Part shown: piece by piece, positions 33,554-41,500 of the stretch | Layout: every line of letters begins with the position of its first letter | How positions within the stretch are numbered: position 1 is the stretch's first letter | Assembly: GCF_900141755.1 (NCBI RefSeq) | Contig: NZ_LT670844.1 | Coordinates: 6,482,501-6,546,500, forward strand | Source of the DNA: Bradyrhizobium lablabi | GTDB lineage: Bacteria; Pseudomonadota; Alphaproteobacteria; Rhizobiales; Xanthobacteraceae | Length of the DNA stretch: 64,000 nt | Reading direction: 5' to 3' | Program-made: the position numbers and the translations under genes | Notes under the pieces: generated by a model | Told to the model about the DNA's origin: nothing | What the model saw: only the letters and a program-made list of their open reading frames with translations | The model's database searches: none

Positions 33554-34837
33554 ATGTCACACCGCCGTAAGATCGCGGTTATCGGCTTGGGTTATGTCGG
33601 ATTACCGGTGGCGGCAGCGCTCGCGCGCGCAGGTCACCCGGTCGTCGGTTTCGATGTCGATCGGTCCCGCATCATGGAACTAAAGGCCGGCCGGGATCGC
33701 ACGCGCGAGGTTGAACCTTCCGACCTGAAGCTTGCTTCACTGAGCCTTACCACCGAGGCAACGGCGCTGCGAGCCTGCGATTTTTTTATCGTGACTGTTC
33801 CAACCCCGATCGATGTCGCGCGCAGGCCTGATCTCGGCGCCATGTTTGAAGCTTCGCGGCTGGTCGGCGCCGCGCTCAAGAAGGGTGACGTTGTCGTCTA
33901 TGAATCGACGGTCTATCCCGGCGCGGTGGAAGATGATTGCGTGCCGATCCTCGAGCAATGTTCCGCGCTCAAGGCCGGCTCGGATTTCAATGTCGGATAT
34001 TCACCCGAACGCATCAATCCCGGCGACAAGGAACATCGCTTCGAATCGATCGTGAAAGTGGTCTCGGCGCAGAACCGCGAAACCCTCGATATCGTCGCGG
34101 AGGTTTACGGATCCGTGGTGACGGCCGGCATCCACCGCGCGCCCTCGATCAAGGTCGCAGAGGCTGCGAAAGTTATCGAAAACACCCAGCGCGACCTCAA
34201 CATCGCGTTCATGAACGAATTGTCGCTGATTTTCCATGCTCTCAACATCGACACCGGCGACGTGCTGGCGGCTGCCCGCACCAAATGGAATTTTCTGCCG
34301 TTCCAGCCCGGCCTGGTCGGCGGCCACTGCATCGGGGTCGACCCCTATTACCTGACCTTTCGCGCGGAAAAAGCAGGCTACCACCCCGAAGTCATCCTGG
34401 CCGGTCGCCGCATCAATGACGGCATGGGTCAGCACGTCGCGCGGGAATGTGTTCGGGGGCTGCTTCGTCGAAAGGGCAGTGGAGGGACCGTCACCATACT
34501 CGGCCTGACCTTCAAGGAAGACGTTCCGGATACCCGCAACTCTCGCGTCGTCGACATCATCCGCGAGCTGGAGTCATTCGGTCTGTCGGTGCAGGTACAC
34601 GACCCCCTGGCGAACGCCGCCGATGCCAGGCACGACTATGGCGTGTCGATAACCGAACTTGAGGCGTTGCGACCCGCCGATGCCGTTGTTCTGGCTGTCG
34701 CGCACGCAAGCTATCTCGATGGCGGTTGGCCGCTGATCCAGAAATTGTTGGCCGGCGGCACGGGTCTCGTGCTCGATGTCAAGATGAAGCTCGACCGCGG
34801 CCTCAAGCCTGCCGGCATCGAGCTTTGGCGGCTCTGA
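33554..34837 (+). CDS. UDP-N-acetylhexosamine 6-dehydrogenase, TviB/WbpO/WbpA-like
   Basis: 427 residues from ATG 33554 (a TTG precedes it). The N-terminal Rossmann motif is IAVIGLGYVGLPVAAALA, VPTPID follows at ~80, and the catalytic Cys lies in LVGGHCIGVDPYYL (~258). ILGLTFKEDVPDTRNS opens the third domain. This is the four-electron oxidation of a UDP-HexNAc to the uronic acid, as in Vi antigen and Pseudomonas O-antigens. Its motifs fit the TviB/WbpO group better than UDP-glucose dehydrogenase. Followed closely by an epimerase. Confidence 0.87.
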   Translation: MSHRRKIAVIGLGYVGLPVAAALARAGHPVVGFDVDRSRIMELKAGRDRTREVEPSDLKLASLSLTTEATALRACDFFIVTVPTPIDVARRPDLGAMFEASRLVGAALKKGDVVVYESTVYPGAVEDDCVPILEQCSALKAGSDFNVGYSPERINPGDKEHRFESIVKVVSAQNRETLDIVAEVYGSVVTAGIHRAPSIKVAEAAKVIENTQRDLNIAFMNELSLIFHALNIDTGDVLAAARTKWNFLPFQPGLVGGHCIGVDPYYLTFRAEKAGYHPEVILAGRRINDGMGQHVARECVRGLLRRKGSGGTVTILGLTFKEDVPDTRNSRVVDIIRELESFGLSVQVHDPLANAADARHDYGVSITELEALRPADAVVLAVAHASYLDGGWPLIQKLLAGGTGLVLDVKMKLDRGLKPAGIELWRL

Positions 34838-34855
34838 GGCAGGACCGGAGACAGG

Positions 34856-35872
34856 ATGTCGGACAAAGCGGTACTGGTCACCGGAGCTGCCGGCTTTATC
34901 GGATTCCATATTGCGCAGCGTTTGCTGTCGGCTGGCCGCGTGGTCGTTGGACTCGATGCCGTCAATGATTATTACGATCCCAAACTGAAGGAAGCCCGCC
35001 TCGATATATTGAAGCGCGATCCGAATTTCAGTTTTGTGAAGCTCGATCTGGCAAATCGCGCGGCAACAAGCCTACTTTTCGCGCAGTACCGCTTTCCTGC
35101 GGTCATCCATCTCGCCGCGCAGGCGGGCGTCCGCTATTCGCTGCAGCATCCCCATGCCTATATCGATGCAAATATCGGGGGTTTCATGAACGTGCTGGAG
35201 GGGTGCCGGCATAATGATTGCAAGCATCTGTTGTTCGCATCCTCGTCTTCAGTCTATGGCGCCAACACCAAATTGCCGTTTTCAGTGCAGGATAATGTCG
35301 ATCATCCGGTCAGCCTTTATGCGGCATCGAAAAGAGCCAACGAACTGATGGCGCATGCCTACAGTCACCTGTATCGCATTCCCGCAACCGGTCTCCGGTT
35401 CTTTACGGTCTATGGTCCCTGGGGCCGTCCGGACATGGCGATGTTCATTTTCGCCAAAGCGATCACTGAGGGGAAGCCGATCAAATTGTTCAATGGCGGC
35501 AACATGCGCCGCGATTTTACCTTTGTCGACGATGTCAGCGAGGCCATCATGCGCCTGATCGATCGTCCACCACAGGGCAATCCGGGTTGGTCCGGCGCAA
35601 AGCCCGATCCAGCGACCAGCGCCGCGCCGTGGAAGATCTACAACATCGGCAACAGCCATCCGGAAGATCTGATGCACGTGGTTTCGCTTCTGGAAAAACA
35701 GTTCGGCCGCGTCGCCGCCAAGGAGATGTTGCCGATGCAGCCGGGCGACGTGCCGGCAACCTATGCCGACATCGATGATCTGGCGCGCGAGATCGGGTTC
35801 GCCCCGGCCACCACGATTGAAAATGGTATTGCAAAGTTTGCAAAATGGTATCGTGACTATCACAACCTCTGA
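34856..35872 (+). CDS. UDP-glucuronate 4-epimerase family (CapI/LspL-like)
   Basis: 338 residues. VLVTGAAGFIGFHIAQRLL binds NAD, LDAVNDYYDPKLKEARL (~35-51) is the signature of UDP-GlcA/UDP-GalA epimerases, and SSSSVYG plus LYAASKRANE (YxxxK) form the catalytic site. It would interconvert UDP-glucuronate and UDP-galacturonate, or their N-acetyl analogues given the TviB-like neighbour. ATG 34856, 18 bp after the dehydrogenase stop; likely one operon with it and the next gene. Confidence 0.88.
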   Translation: MSDKAVLVTGAAGFIGFHIAQRLLSAGRVVVGLDAVNDYYDPKLKEARLDILKRDPNFSFVKLDLANRAATSLLFAQYRFPAVIHLAAQAGVRYSLQHPHAYIDANIGGFMNVLEGCRHNDCKHLLFASSSSVYGANTKLPFSVQDNVDHPVSLYAASKRANELMAHAYSHLYRIPATGLRFFTVYGPWGRPDMAMFIFAKAITEGKPIKLFNGGNMRRDFTFVDDVSEAIMRLIDRPPQGNPGWSGAKPDPATSAAPWKIYNIGNSHPEDLMHVVSLLEKQFGRVAAKEMLPMQPGDVPATYADIDDLAREIGFAPATTIENGIAKFAKWYRDYHNL

Positions 35873-35884
35873 CAGCAGGGCGCA

Positions 35885-37297
35885 ATGAGCAATCGTATCA
35901 TTCCACTGATCATGTGCGGCGGCGCCGGAACGCGGCTGTGGCCGTCCTCGCGCGAGGGCCGACCCAAGCAATTTTTGCCGTTGTTCGGGGTGCGCTCGAC
36001 CTTTCAGGATACGCTTTCGCGGGTGTCGGATGCGGCGCTGTTCGAGCGGCCGATCGTCATCACCAACACGGCCTACCGCTTCATGGTGCTGGAGCAACTG
36101 GCCGAGATCGGGCTTGAGGCCGATATCATGCTGGAGCCGATGCGGCGCGATTCCGGTCCGGCGATCGCAGCCGGCGCGGCCTTTGCGCAGACGCGCGACA
36201 GTGAGGCGATCGTTCTGGCGCTCGCCGCCGACCACGTCGTGCGCGATACCGATGCCTTTGTCGCCGCCTGTCGCCAGGGACTGGTCGCGGCGGCCGCGGG
36301 GCGCATCGTCACCTTCGGCGTTGAGCCCGAGCGCGCCGCAACCGAATACGGCTATATTAGCGCCGGCGAGCCGGTTGCCGGCGAGGTCCGCGCCGTCGCC
36401 AGATTCGTCGAGAAGCCGGATCCGGCAAAAGCCGCCGAATACGTCAAGGCCGGTTATTTCTGGAACAGCGGCAACTTCATGTTTCGCGCCGGCGTCCTGC
36501 TCGATGAATACCGCAAGGTCGACACGGAGAGCGTGCAGGCCGTCGCCGATTCCGTCACCAAAGCGGGGCGCGATCTCGGATTTGTCACGCTCGATTCAAG
36601 CGCGTTCGGATCGGCGAAGGCGATCTCGATCGATTATGCGGTGATGGAAAAGACCTCGCGCGCCGCGGTGGTGCCGGTCAAGTGCGGCTGGTCCGATGTC
36701 GGCTCCTGGCATGCGGTGTGGGAACTGTCGGACAAGGACGGCCAGGGCAACGCCGCGCAGGGCTCGGCCGTGTTCGAGGATTCCCGCAACTGCAACGTTT
36801 CGACCGACAAGGCGCTGGTTGCGCTCGAAGGCGTTGATGATCTCGTCGTCGTGGCGACGCAGGACGCCGTGCTGGTGTCGCGCCAGAAGGATGCCAACGG
36901 CCTGAAGCGGCTGGTGGCGAAATTGAAAACCGTGGCGCCTCAGGTCACGGAAGAACATCTCAAGGTGCACCGTCCCTGGGGGTCGTATCAATCGATCGAC
37001 ATGGGCGAGCGCCATCAGGTCAAGCGCATCATCGTCAAGCCGGGCGGCCGGCTCTCGCTGCAGAAACATCACCACCGATCCGAGCATTGGATCGTGGTGC
37101 GAGGTGCCGCGCGGGTGACGGTCAACGAACTCGTCAAGGTCGTGCACGAGAACGAATCGATCTACATCCCGATCGGCGCCACGCATCGGATGGAAAATCC
37201 CGGCAAGATTCCGCTGGAGCTGATCGAAGTCCAGACCGGAAGCTATCTCGGCGAGGACGACATCGTCCGCATCGAGGACGATTACCGGCGCGCCTAG
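35885..37297 (+). CDS. manC: Mannose-1-phosphate guanylyltransferase/mannose-6-phosphate isomerase
   Basis: 470 residues, the length of the bifunctional ManC/AlgA enzyme. The N-terminal pyrophosphorylase domain starts IPLIMCGGAGTRLWPSSRE and PKQFLPL; FVEKPDPAKA (~170) is the sugar-binding block. The C-terminal cupin isomerase domain has VHRPWGSYQSI, KPGGRLSLQKHHHRSEHW and IPIGATHRMENPG. It makes GDP-mannose for the glycan. ATG 35885, 13 bp after the epimerase. Confidence 0.92.
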   Translation: MSNRIIPLIMCGGAGTRLWPSSREGRPKQFLPLFGVRSTFQDTLSRVSDAALFERPIVITNTAYRFMVLEQLAEIGLEADIMLEPMRRDSGPAIAAGAAFAQTRDSEAIVLALAADHVVRDTDAFVAACRQGLVAAAAGRIVTFGVEPERAATEYGYISAGEPVAGEVRAVARFVEKPDPAKAAEYVKAGYFWNSGNFMFRAGVLLDEYRKVDTESVQAVADSVTKAGRDLGFVTLDSSAFGSAKAISIDYAVMEKTSRAAVVPVKCGWSDVGSWHAVWELSDKDGQGNAAQGSAVFEDSRNCNVSTDKALVALEGVDDLVVVATQDAVLVSRQKDANGLKRLVAKLKTVAPQVTEEHLKVHRPWGSYQSIDMGERHQVKRIIVKPGGRLSLQKHHHRSEHWIVVRGAARVTVNELVKVVHENESIYIPIGATHRMENPGKIPLELIEVQTGSYLGEDDIVRIEDDYRRA

Positions 37298-37354
37298 GCG
37301 AATCGGGCTGGTCGCTTGACTTGGAACCGTAGCTTTTTGGGCCGGGTATGGTGC

Positions 37355-37373
37355 TTAAGCCGGCGGCAGGATG
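37355..37373 (+). promoter_or_regulatory. JUMPstart/ops-like leader element
   Basis: TTAAGCC at 37355-37361 is joined to GGCGGCAGGATG at 37362-37373, followed by a run of six T at 37380-37385. The classical JUMPstart element also has TTAAGCC shortly before GGCGGTAGCGTG; here the ops part matches 9 of 12. It lies about 145 bp before the ATG of the next gene. Lower certainty than the 2744 site because GC-rich chance matches are possible. Confidence 0.35.
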
Positions 37374-37516
37374 CTGTAATTTTTTGAATCAAAACGTGTC
37401 CGGGATCGCGTCTCGGCATTCGCCACATGTGTGGCGACGTGCTAGAGAGCCATCGGGATGTCCTTGGGGATATTCGTGGGGATGTTCGTGGCGCAGGAAT
37501 TATCGGGGTTGCAGAT

Positions 37517-38536
37517 ATGACTTCCAGGGAAGGGGCATCGGCCGGGAAGGCCGAGGCGAAACGTGCGCTTCGCATCGGCGTCATCGGCGCCGGCGTCATG
37601 GGCAGCAATCATGCCCGCGTGCTCGCCGGCTTGCCGGATATTACGCTGGTCGGCGTCGTCGATCCGCTACCGGCGCACCGGACGCGCGCTACGGAAATGA
37701 CGGGCTGCCGCACTTTTGCTGATCTCGACGCGTTGATCGTCGAAGGGGTCGACGCGGTGACCATCGCCGCACCAACCCACCTACATCATGAGATCGCGCT
37801 CGCCTGCATCGGGCAGGGCATTCACGTCCTGGTCGAAAAGCCGATCGCCTCTTCGGTGGAGGAGGGGCGCGACATCGTCGCCGCCGCCCACCGCGCCGGC
37901 GTGACGCTGATGGTCGGTCATGTCGAACGCTTCAATCCGGCGGTCGCCGCCATCAAGCAGGCGATCTCGGGCGAAGACATCCTGTCGATCGCGATCACCC
38001 GTGTCGGCCCGTTTCCGCCGCGGATGTCGAATGTCGGCGTGGTCATCGACCTCGCCGTGCACGACATCGATTTGATCCGCTGGTTCACCGAGTCCGATAT
38101 TGTCGAGGTGCAGCCGCAGCTCTCGAGCGCCGTTGCCGAGCGCGAGGATATTGCGCTGTTGCAGTTCCGCACCGCCTCCGGCGTGCTCGCCCATATCAAC
38201 ACCAACTGGCTGACGCCGTTCAAGGCGCGCAACGTCACGGTCGCGACCCGCGGCAAATATGTCATGGGCGATCTCTTGACGCGCCAGGTCACCGAATGCT
38301 TCGGCTTCAAGCCGGACGGCGCCTACTCGATGCGCCATCTGCCCGTCGGCCATGACGAGCCGTTGCGCGTCGAACTGATCGCCTTCCTTCACGCGGTACG
38401 CTCTGGTGGGGCGCCGGCGGTGAGCGGCGACGAAGCTGTCGCCAGCCTCGAAATCGCGACCCGCTGCCTGGAAACGCCCTCAAAACCCGCCGCGGCCTCT
38501 CCCGCGCGCAAGGGGCCGCGGCGGGTCGTCGGCTGA
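37517..38536 (+). CDS. Gfo/Idh/MocA dehydrogenase, WlbA/WbpB-like
   Basis: 339 residues from ATG 37517; a GTG-rich open stretch back to 37427 exists but looks like leader. RIGVIGAGVMGSNHARVL is the Rossmann motif, VEKPIASS (~112) the catalytic Lys-Pro, and VIDLAVHDIDLIRWF (~175-190) the His block typical of WlbA/WbpB, which oxidises C3 of UDP-GlcNAc-uronate. The aminotransferase directly downstream is the natural partner. Product and C3 specificity are inferred from this pairing. Confidence 0.85.
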   Translation: MTSREGASAGKAEAKRALRIGVIGAGVMGSNHARVLAGLPDITLVGVVDPLPAHRTRATEMTGCRTFADLDALIVEGVDAVTIAAPTHLHHEIALACIGQGIHVLVEKPIASSVEEGRDIVAAAHRAGVTLMVGHVERFNPAVAAIKQAISGEDILSIAITRVGPFPPRMSNVGVVIDLAVHDIDLIRWFTESDIVEVQPQLSSAVAEREDIALLQFRTASGVLAHINTNWLTPFKARNVTVATRGKYVMGDLLTRQVTECFGFKPDGAYSMRHLPVGHDEPLRVELIAFLHAVRSGGAPAVSGDEAVASLEIATRCLETPSKPAAASPARKGPRRVVG

Positions 38537-38547
38537 CCGCGCTCCTG

Positions 38548-39729
38548 ATGTCCCCCTCTCAATCCCTGCAAGGCTCCATGAACCAGCATCTGCGTCCGGA
38601 ACCCGTCCCCTTCATCGACCTCGCCGCGCAGCGCCGCCGGCTCGGCACCTCCGTCGACGAGGCGGTTTCCCGGGTGCTCGCCCATTGCCAGTTCATCAAC
38701 GGCCCGGAAGTGACGCAGCTCGAGGCGGCGCTTGCGGCCTTCAGCGGGGCCAAGCATGTCGTGAGCTGCGCCAGCGGCACCGATGCGCTCCTGATGGTGC
38801 TGATGGCAAAAGGCGTCGGCCGCGGCGATGCGGTGCTGTGTCCGTCCTTTACGTTCTGCGCGACCGGTGAGGCGGTGGCGCTGACCGGCGCGACGCCGGT
38901 ATTTGTCGATGTCGACGAGGCGACGTTCAACATGAGTGCGGATTCGCTCAAGCGCGGCATCGCCACCGCGAAAAAACTTAGGCTCAAGCCGGTGGCGGTG
39001 ATCCCGGTCGACCTGTTCGGGCAGAGCGCCGACCATGACGCGATTGCCGCGATCGCGGAAGCTGAGGGGCTCTTCATACTTGATGATGCGGCGCAGGCCT
39101 TTGGCGCCAGCTACAAGGGCCGCCGTCTCGGCACTTTTGGGCTAGCCACTGCTACGAGCTTTTTCCCGGCAAAACCGCTCGGCTGCTTCGGCGACGGCGG
39201 CGCGATCTTCACCGACGACGCCGAACTCGCCGCGACGCTGCGCAGCGTTCGCGTCCATGGCCAAGGTTCTGACAAATACGACAATGTTCGTCTCGGGCTG
39301 ACCGGACGGCTCGACACCATGCAGGCGGCGGTCCTGCTCGAGAAACTGAAGATCTTCGAGGACGAAATCGCCGCGCGCGACCAAGTTGCGGAACGCTATG
39401 CGCGCGGGCTCGGCAATGTCGTGACGGTGCCGCGGCTCGCCGGCGGCAGCACCTCGATCTGGGCGCAATATACCATCCGCCTGCCCAGGGGTTGCGACCG
39501 CGACAGTTTTGCCGCGGCGCTGAAAGCGCAGGGCATTCCGACCGCGATCTATTATCCGAAGTCGATGCATCAGCAGACCGCGTATAAGGATTTTCCGGTC
39601 GCCGACGGCGGCCTGCCGGCCTGCGAGCGCTTGTCATCCGACGTCATCAGCCTGCCGATGCACGCCTATCTGGACGAACCGACGCAGGAGCGGATCATTA
39701 AGGCTGTGCGCGGCGCCATTTCAACCTGA
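38548..39729 (+). CDS. DegT-family aminotransferase, WlbC/WbpE-like
   Basis: 393 residues from ATG 38548; ATG 38578 is an equally possible start. VPFIDLAAQRRRLG opens the protein, SCASGTDALLMVLMA binds phosphate, LDDAAQAFGASYKG holds the PLP-interacting Asp and FFPAKPLGCFGDGGA the Schiff-base Lys, a form characteristic of WlbC/WbpE and related UDP-3-amino sugar aminotransferases. With the upstream WlbA/WbpB-like enzyme it would install a C3 amino group on a UDP-2-acetamido uronic acid. Confidence 0.88.
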   Translation: MSPSQSLQGSMNQHLRPEPVPFIDLAAQRRRLGTSVDEAVSRVLAHCQFINGPEVTQLEAALAAFSGAKHVVSCASGTDALLMVLMAKGVGRGDAVLCPSFTFCATGEAVALTGATPVFVDVDEATFNMSADSLKRGIATAKKLRLKPVAVIPVDLFGQSADHDAIAAIAEAEGLFILDDAAQAFGASYKGRRLGTFGLATATSFFPAKPLGCFGDGGAIFTDDAELAATLRSVRVHGQGSDKYDNVRLGLTGRLDTMQAAVLLEKLKIFEDEIAARDQVAERYARGLGNVVTVPRLAGGSTSIWAQYTIRLPRGCDRDSFAAALKAQGIPTAIYYPKSMHQQTAYKDFPVADGGLPACERLSSDVISLPMHAYLDEPTQERIIKAVRGAIST

Positions 39730-39765
39730 TTTTTGCCGTTTTGAAGCGCTGCCGTATGGGCCATA

Positions 39766-39893
39766 GCGTTTTCGAGCGAAGCATGCCCTCGGACTCGATC
39801 CGGGGGTGGATACCGGGTCGCGTTAAGAAAACGCGTCAAAACAAAGAAACTAGCGCTTCGGTTCTGATGCAATCGGAACCGAATATGCGCTAG
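39766..39893. repeat. Intergenic palindromic repeat element (Bradyrhizobium type)
   Basis: Two nested structures fill the gap before murJ. GCGTTTTC (39766-39773) pairs with GAAAACGC (39827-39834). A second hairpin has CTAGCGC (39850-39856) and GCGCTAG (39887-39893) as outer arms, with TTCGGTTCTGAT (39857-39868) and ATCGGAACCGAA (39872-39883) as inner arms. From memory, near-identical units are scattered between genes in Bradyrhizobium and Rhodopseudomonas genomes. It could also act as a terminator for the aminotransferase gene. Confidence 0.7.
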
Positions 39894-39902
39894 AAGCGGC
39901 GC

Positions 39903-41432
39903 ATGCTCGGACGCATCTTCACCGTCGGCGGTTATACGCTGCTCTCGCGGCTGACCGGTTTTGCCCGCGATATCATGCTCGCGGCGATCCTCGGCGCGGG
40001 TCCGGTGGCGGATGCGTTTTTCGTGGCGCTGCGGCTGCCCAATCATTTTCGCGCGATCTTTGCCGAAGGCGCTTTCAACGCGGCGTTCGTGCCGGCCTAT
40101 GCGCATGTCCACGGCGAACGCGGTGAAAAATCCGCGAAATTATTCGCCGACCGCATCTTCACCCTGCTGTTTGTCTCGCAGCTCTTGCTGCTGATCGTGG
40201 CATGGCTGTTCATGCCGCAGGCGATGAGTATTCTGGCGCCCGGCTTCACCGAGGACGCCGAGCAGCGGCGGCTCGCGATCGAGCTGACGCGGATCACCTT
40301 TCCCTATCTGCTGCCGATCACGCTGGTGACGCTCTATGGCGGCATGCTCAACGTCATGCACCGCTTTGCCAGTGCCGCCGCGGCGCCGATCTTTCTCAAC
40401 ATCGCGATGATGGCGACGCTGGCGCTCGCCGCTTTGTTTCCGGGACCCGGCCATGCCGCGGCCTGGGGCGTGCTGGTTTCGGGCTTTCTGCAATATTTTC
40501 TCCTGGCCGGCGATCTCGCCTTTCATGGCGGCCTGCCGCGGTTCGCTTCGCTCAAGCTCGACGACGATGTCCGCGCCTTCTTTGCAGCACTCGGGCCCGC
40601 GACGCTGGGCTCGATGGGAACGCAGGTCGCGCTGTTTGCCGATACCATCATCGCAACCTTCCTGCCCGCCGGCGCGCTGTCGGCGCTGTATTATGCCGAC
40701 CGGCTCAACCAGCTGCCGATCGGCGTGATCGGGATTGCGATCGGCACGGTATTGCTGCCGGAAATGTCGCGGCGGCTGACCGCGGGCGATCACCAGGGCG
40801 CGATGGCCTCGCAACGGCGGGCGTTCGATTTTACGCTGTTGTTTTCGGTGCCGTTCGTGGCGGCGTTCCTGACCGTGCCCGATGTCATCATGCGCGCGAT
40901 GTTCGCGCGCGGCGCGTTCTCGAAGGCCGATGCCGCGTCCGCAGGCGCGACACTCGCGGCCTACGCGGTCGGGCTGATCCCGTTTGTGCTGATCAGGAGC
41001 GCGGTCGCGACCTTTTACGCCCGCAAGGATACCGCAACGCCTGTGAAGGCCGCCCTGATCGGGGTCGCCGCCAATGTCGCATTGAAAATTGCACTGGTCG
41101 GCACGCTGGCGCAGGTCGGTCTCGCGCTCGCGACCGCGGTCGGCGCCTGGATCAATCTTTTGTTGGTGACAGGTTTTGCGGTGCGGGCAGGGTACCTCGA
41201 ATTCGACCGCGCCTTTGTGTTGTCGCTGATCAAATTTTTCGGTGCCGGCATCGTGCTTGCCGCGGCGTTGTGGCTGGCCGCACGCCTTGCTGCGGCGCAA
41301 CTCACCCATGTCAGCATGCTGCGGGATGAAACCACATTGGTTCTGCTGATCGTGGTAGGTACGGTCGTCTATGCCGGATCGATCCTGCTCGTGTTCGGCA
41401 GGGGCTGGCTGAGATCGCTGGTGCGGAGCTAA
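39903..41432 (+). CDS. murJ: Lipid II flippase MurJ (MviN)
   Basis: 509 residues, about 14 membrane helices, the normal MurJ size. The start MLGRIFTVGGYTLLSRLTGFARDIMLA with ADAFFVALRLPNHFRAIFAEGAFNAAFVPAY (in two stretches) is strongly conserved in MurJ. It flips the peptidoglycan precursor lipid II across the inner membrane. It is separated from the glycan genes by a palindromic element, so it is more likely a housekeeping gene bordering the locus than its dedicated Wzx. Confidence 0.92.
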   Translation: MLGRIFTVGGYTLLSRLTGFARDIMLAAILGAGPVADAFFVALRLPNHFRAIFAEGAFNAAFVPAYAHVHGERGEKSAKLFADRIFTLLFVSQLLLLIVAWLFMPQAMSILAPGFTEDAEQRRLAIELTRITFPYLLPITLVTLYGGMLNVMHRFASAAAAPIFLNIAMMATLALAALFPGPGHAAAWGVLVSGFLQYFLLAGDLAFHGGLPRFASLKLDDDVRAFFAALGPATLGSMGTQVALFADTIIATFLPAGALSALYYADRLNQLPIGVIGIAIGTVLLPEMSRRLTAGDHQGAMASQRRAFDFTLLFSVPFVAAFLTVPDVIMRAMFARGAFSKADAASAGATLAAYAVGLIPFVLIRSAVATFYARKDTATPVKAALIGVAANVALKIALVGTLAQVGLALATAVGAWINLLLVTGFAVRAGYLEFDRAFVLSLIKFFGAGIVLAAALWLAARLAAAQLTHVSMLRDETTLVLLIVVGTVVYAGSILLVFGRGWLRSLVRS

Positions 41433-41500
41433 AGGCGTTTGCGCTTCGCCGCGAACCACGCCAATATGGCGAAAATAACTTGAGAGGAAACGGAGATACG

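Noticed and set aside
40140..41459. 439-codon reverse frame over murJ
   Set aside because: Gln/Arg/His-rich antisense shadow; MurJ is clear on the + strand.
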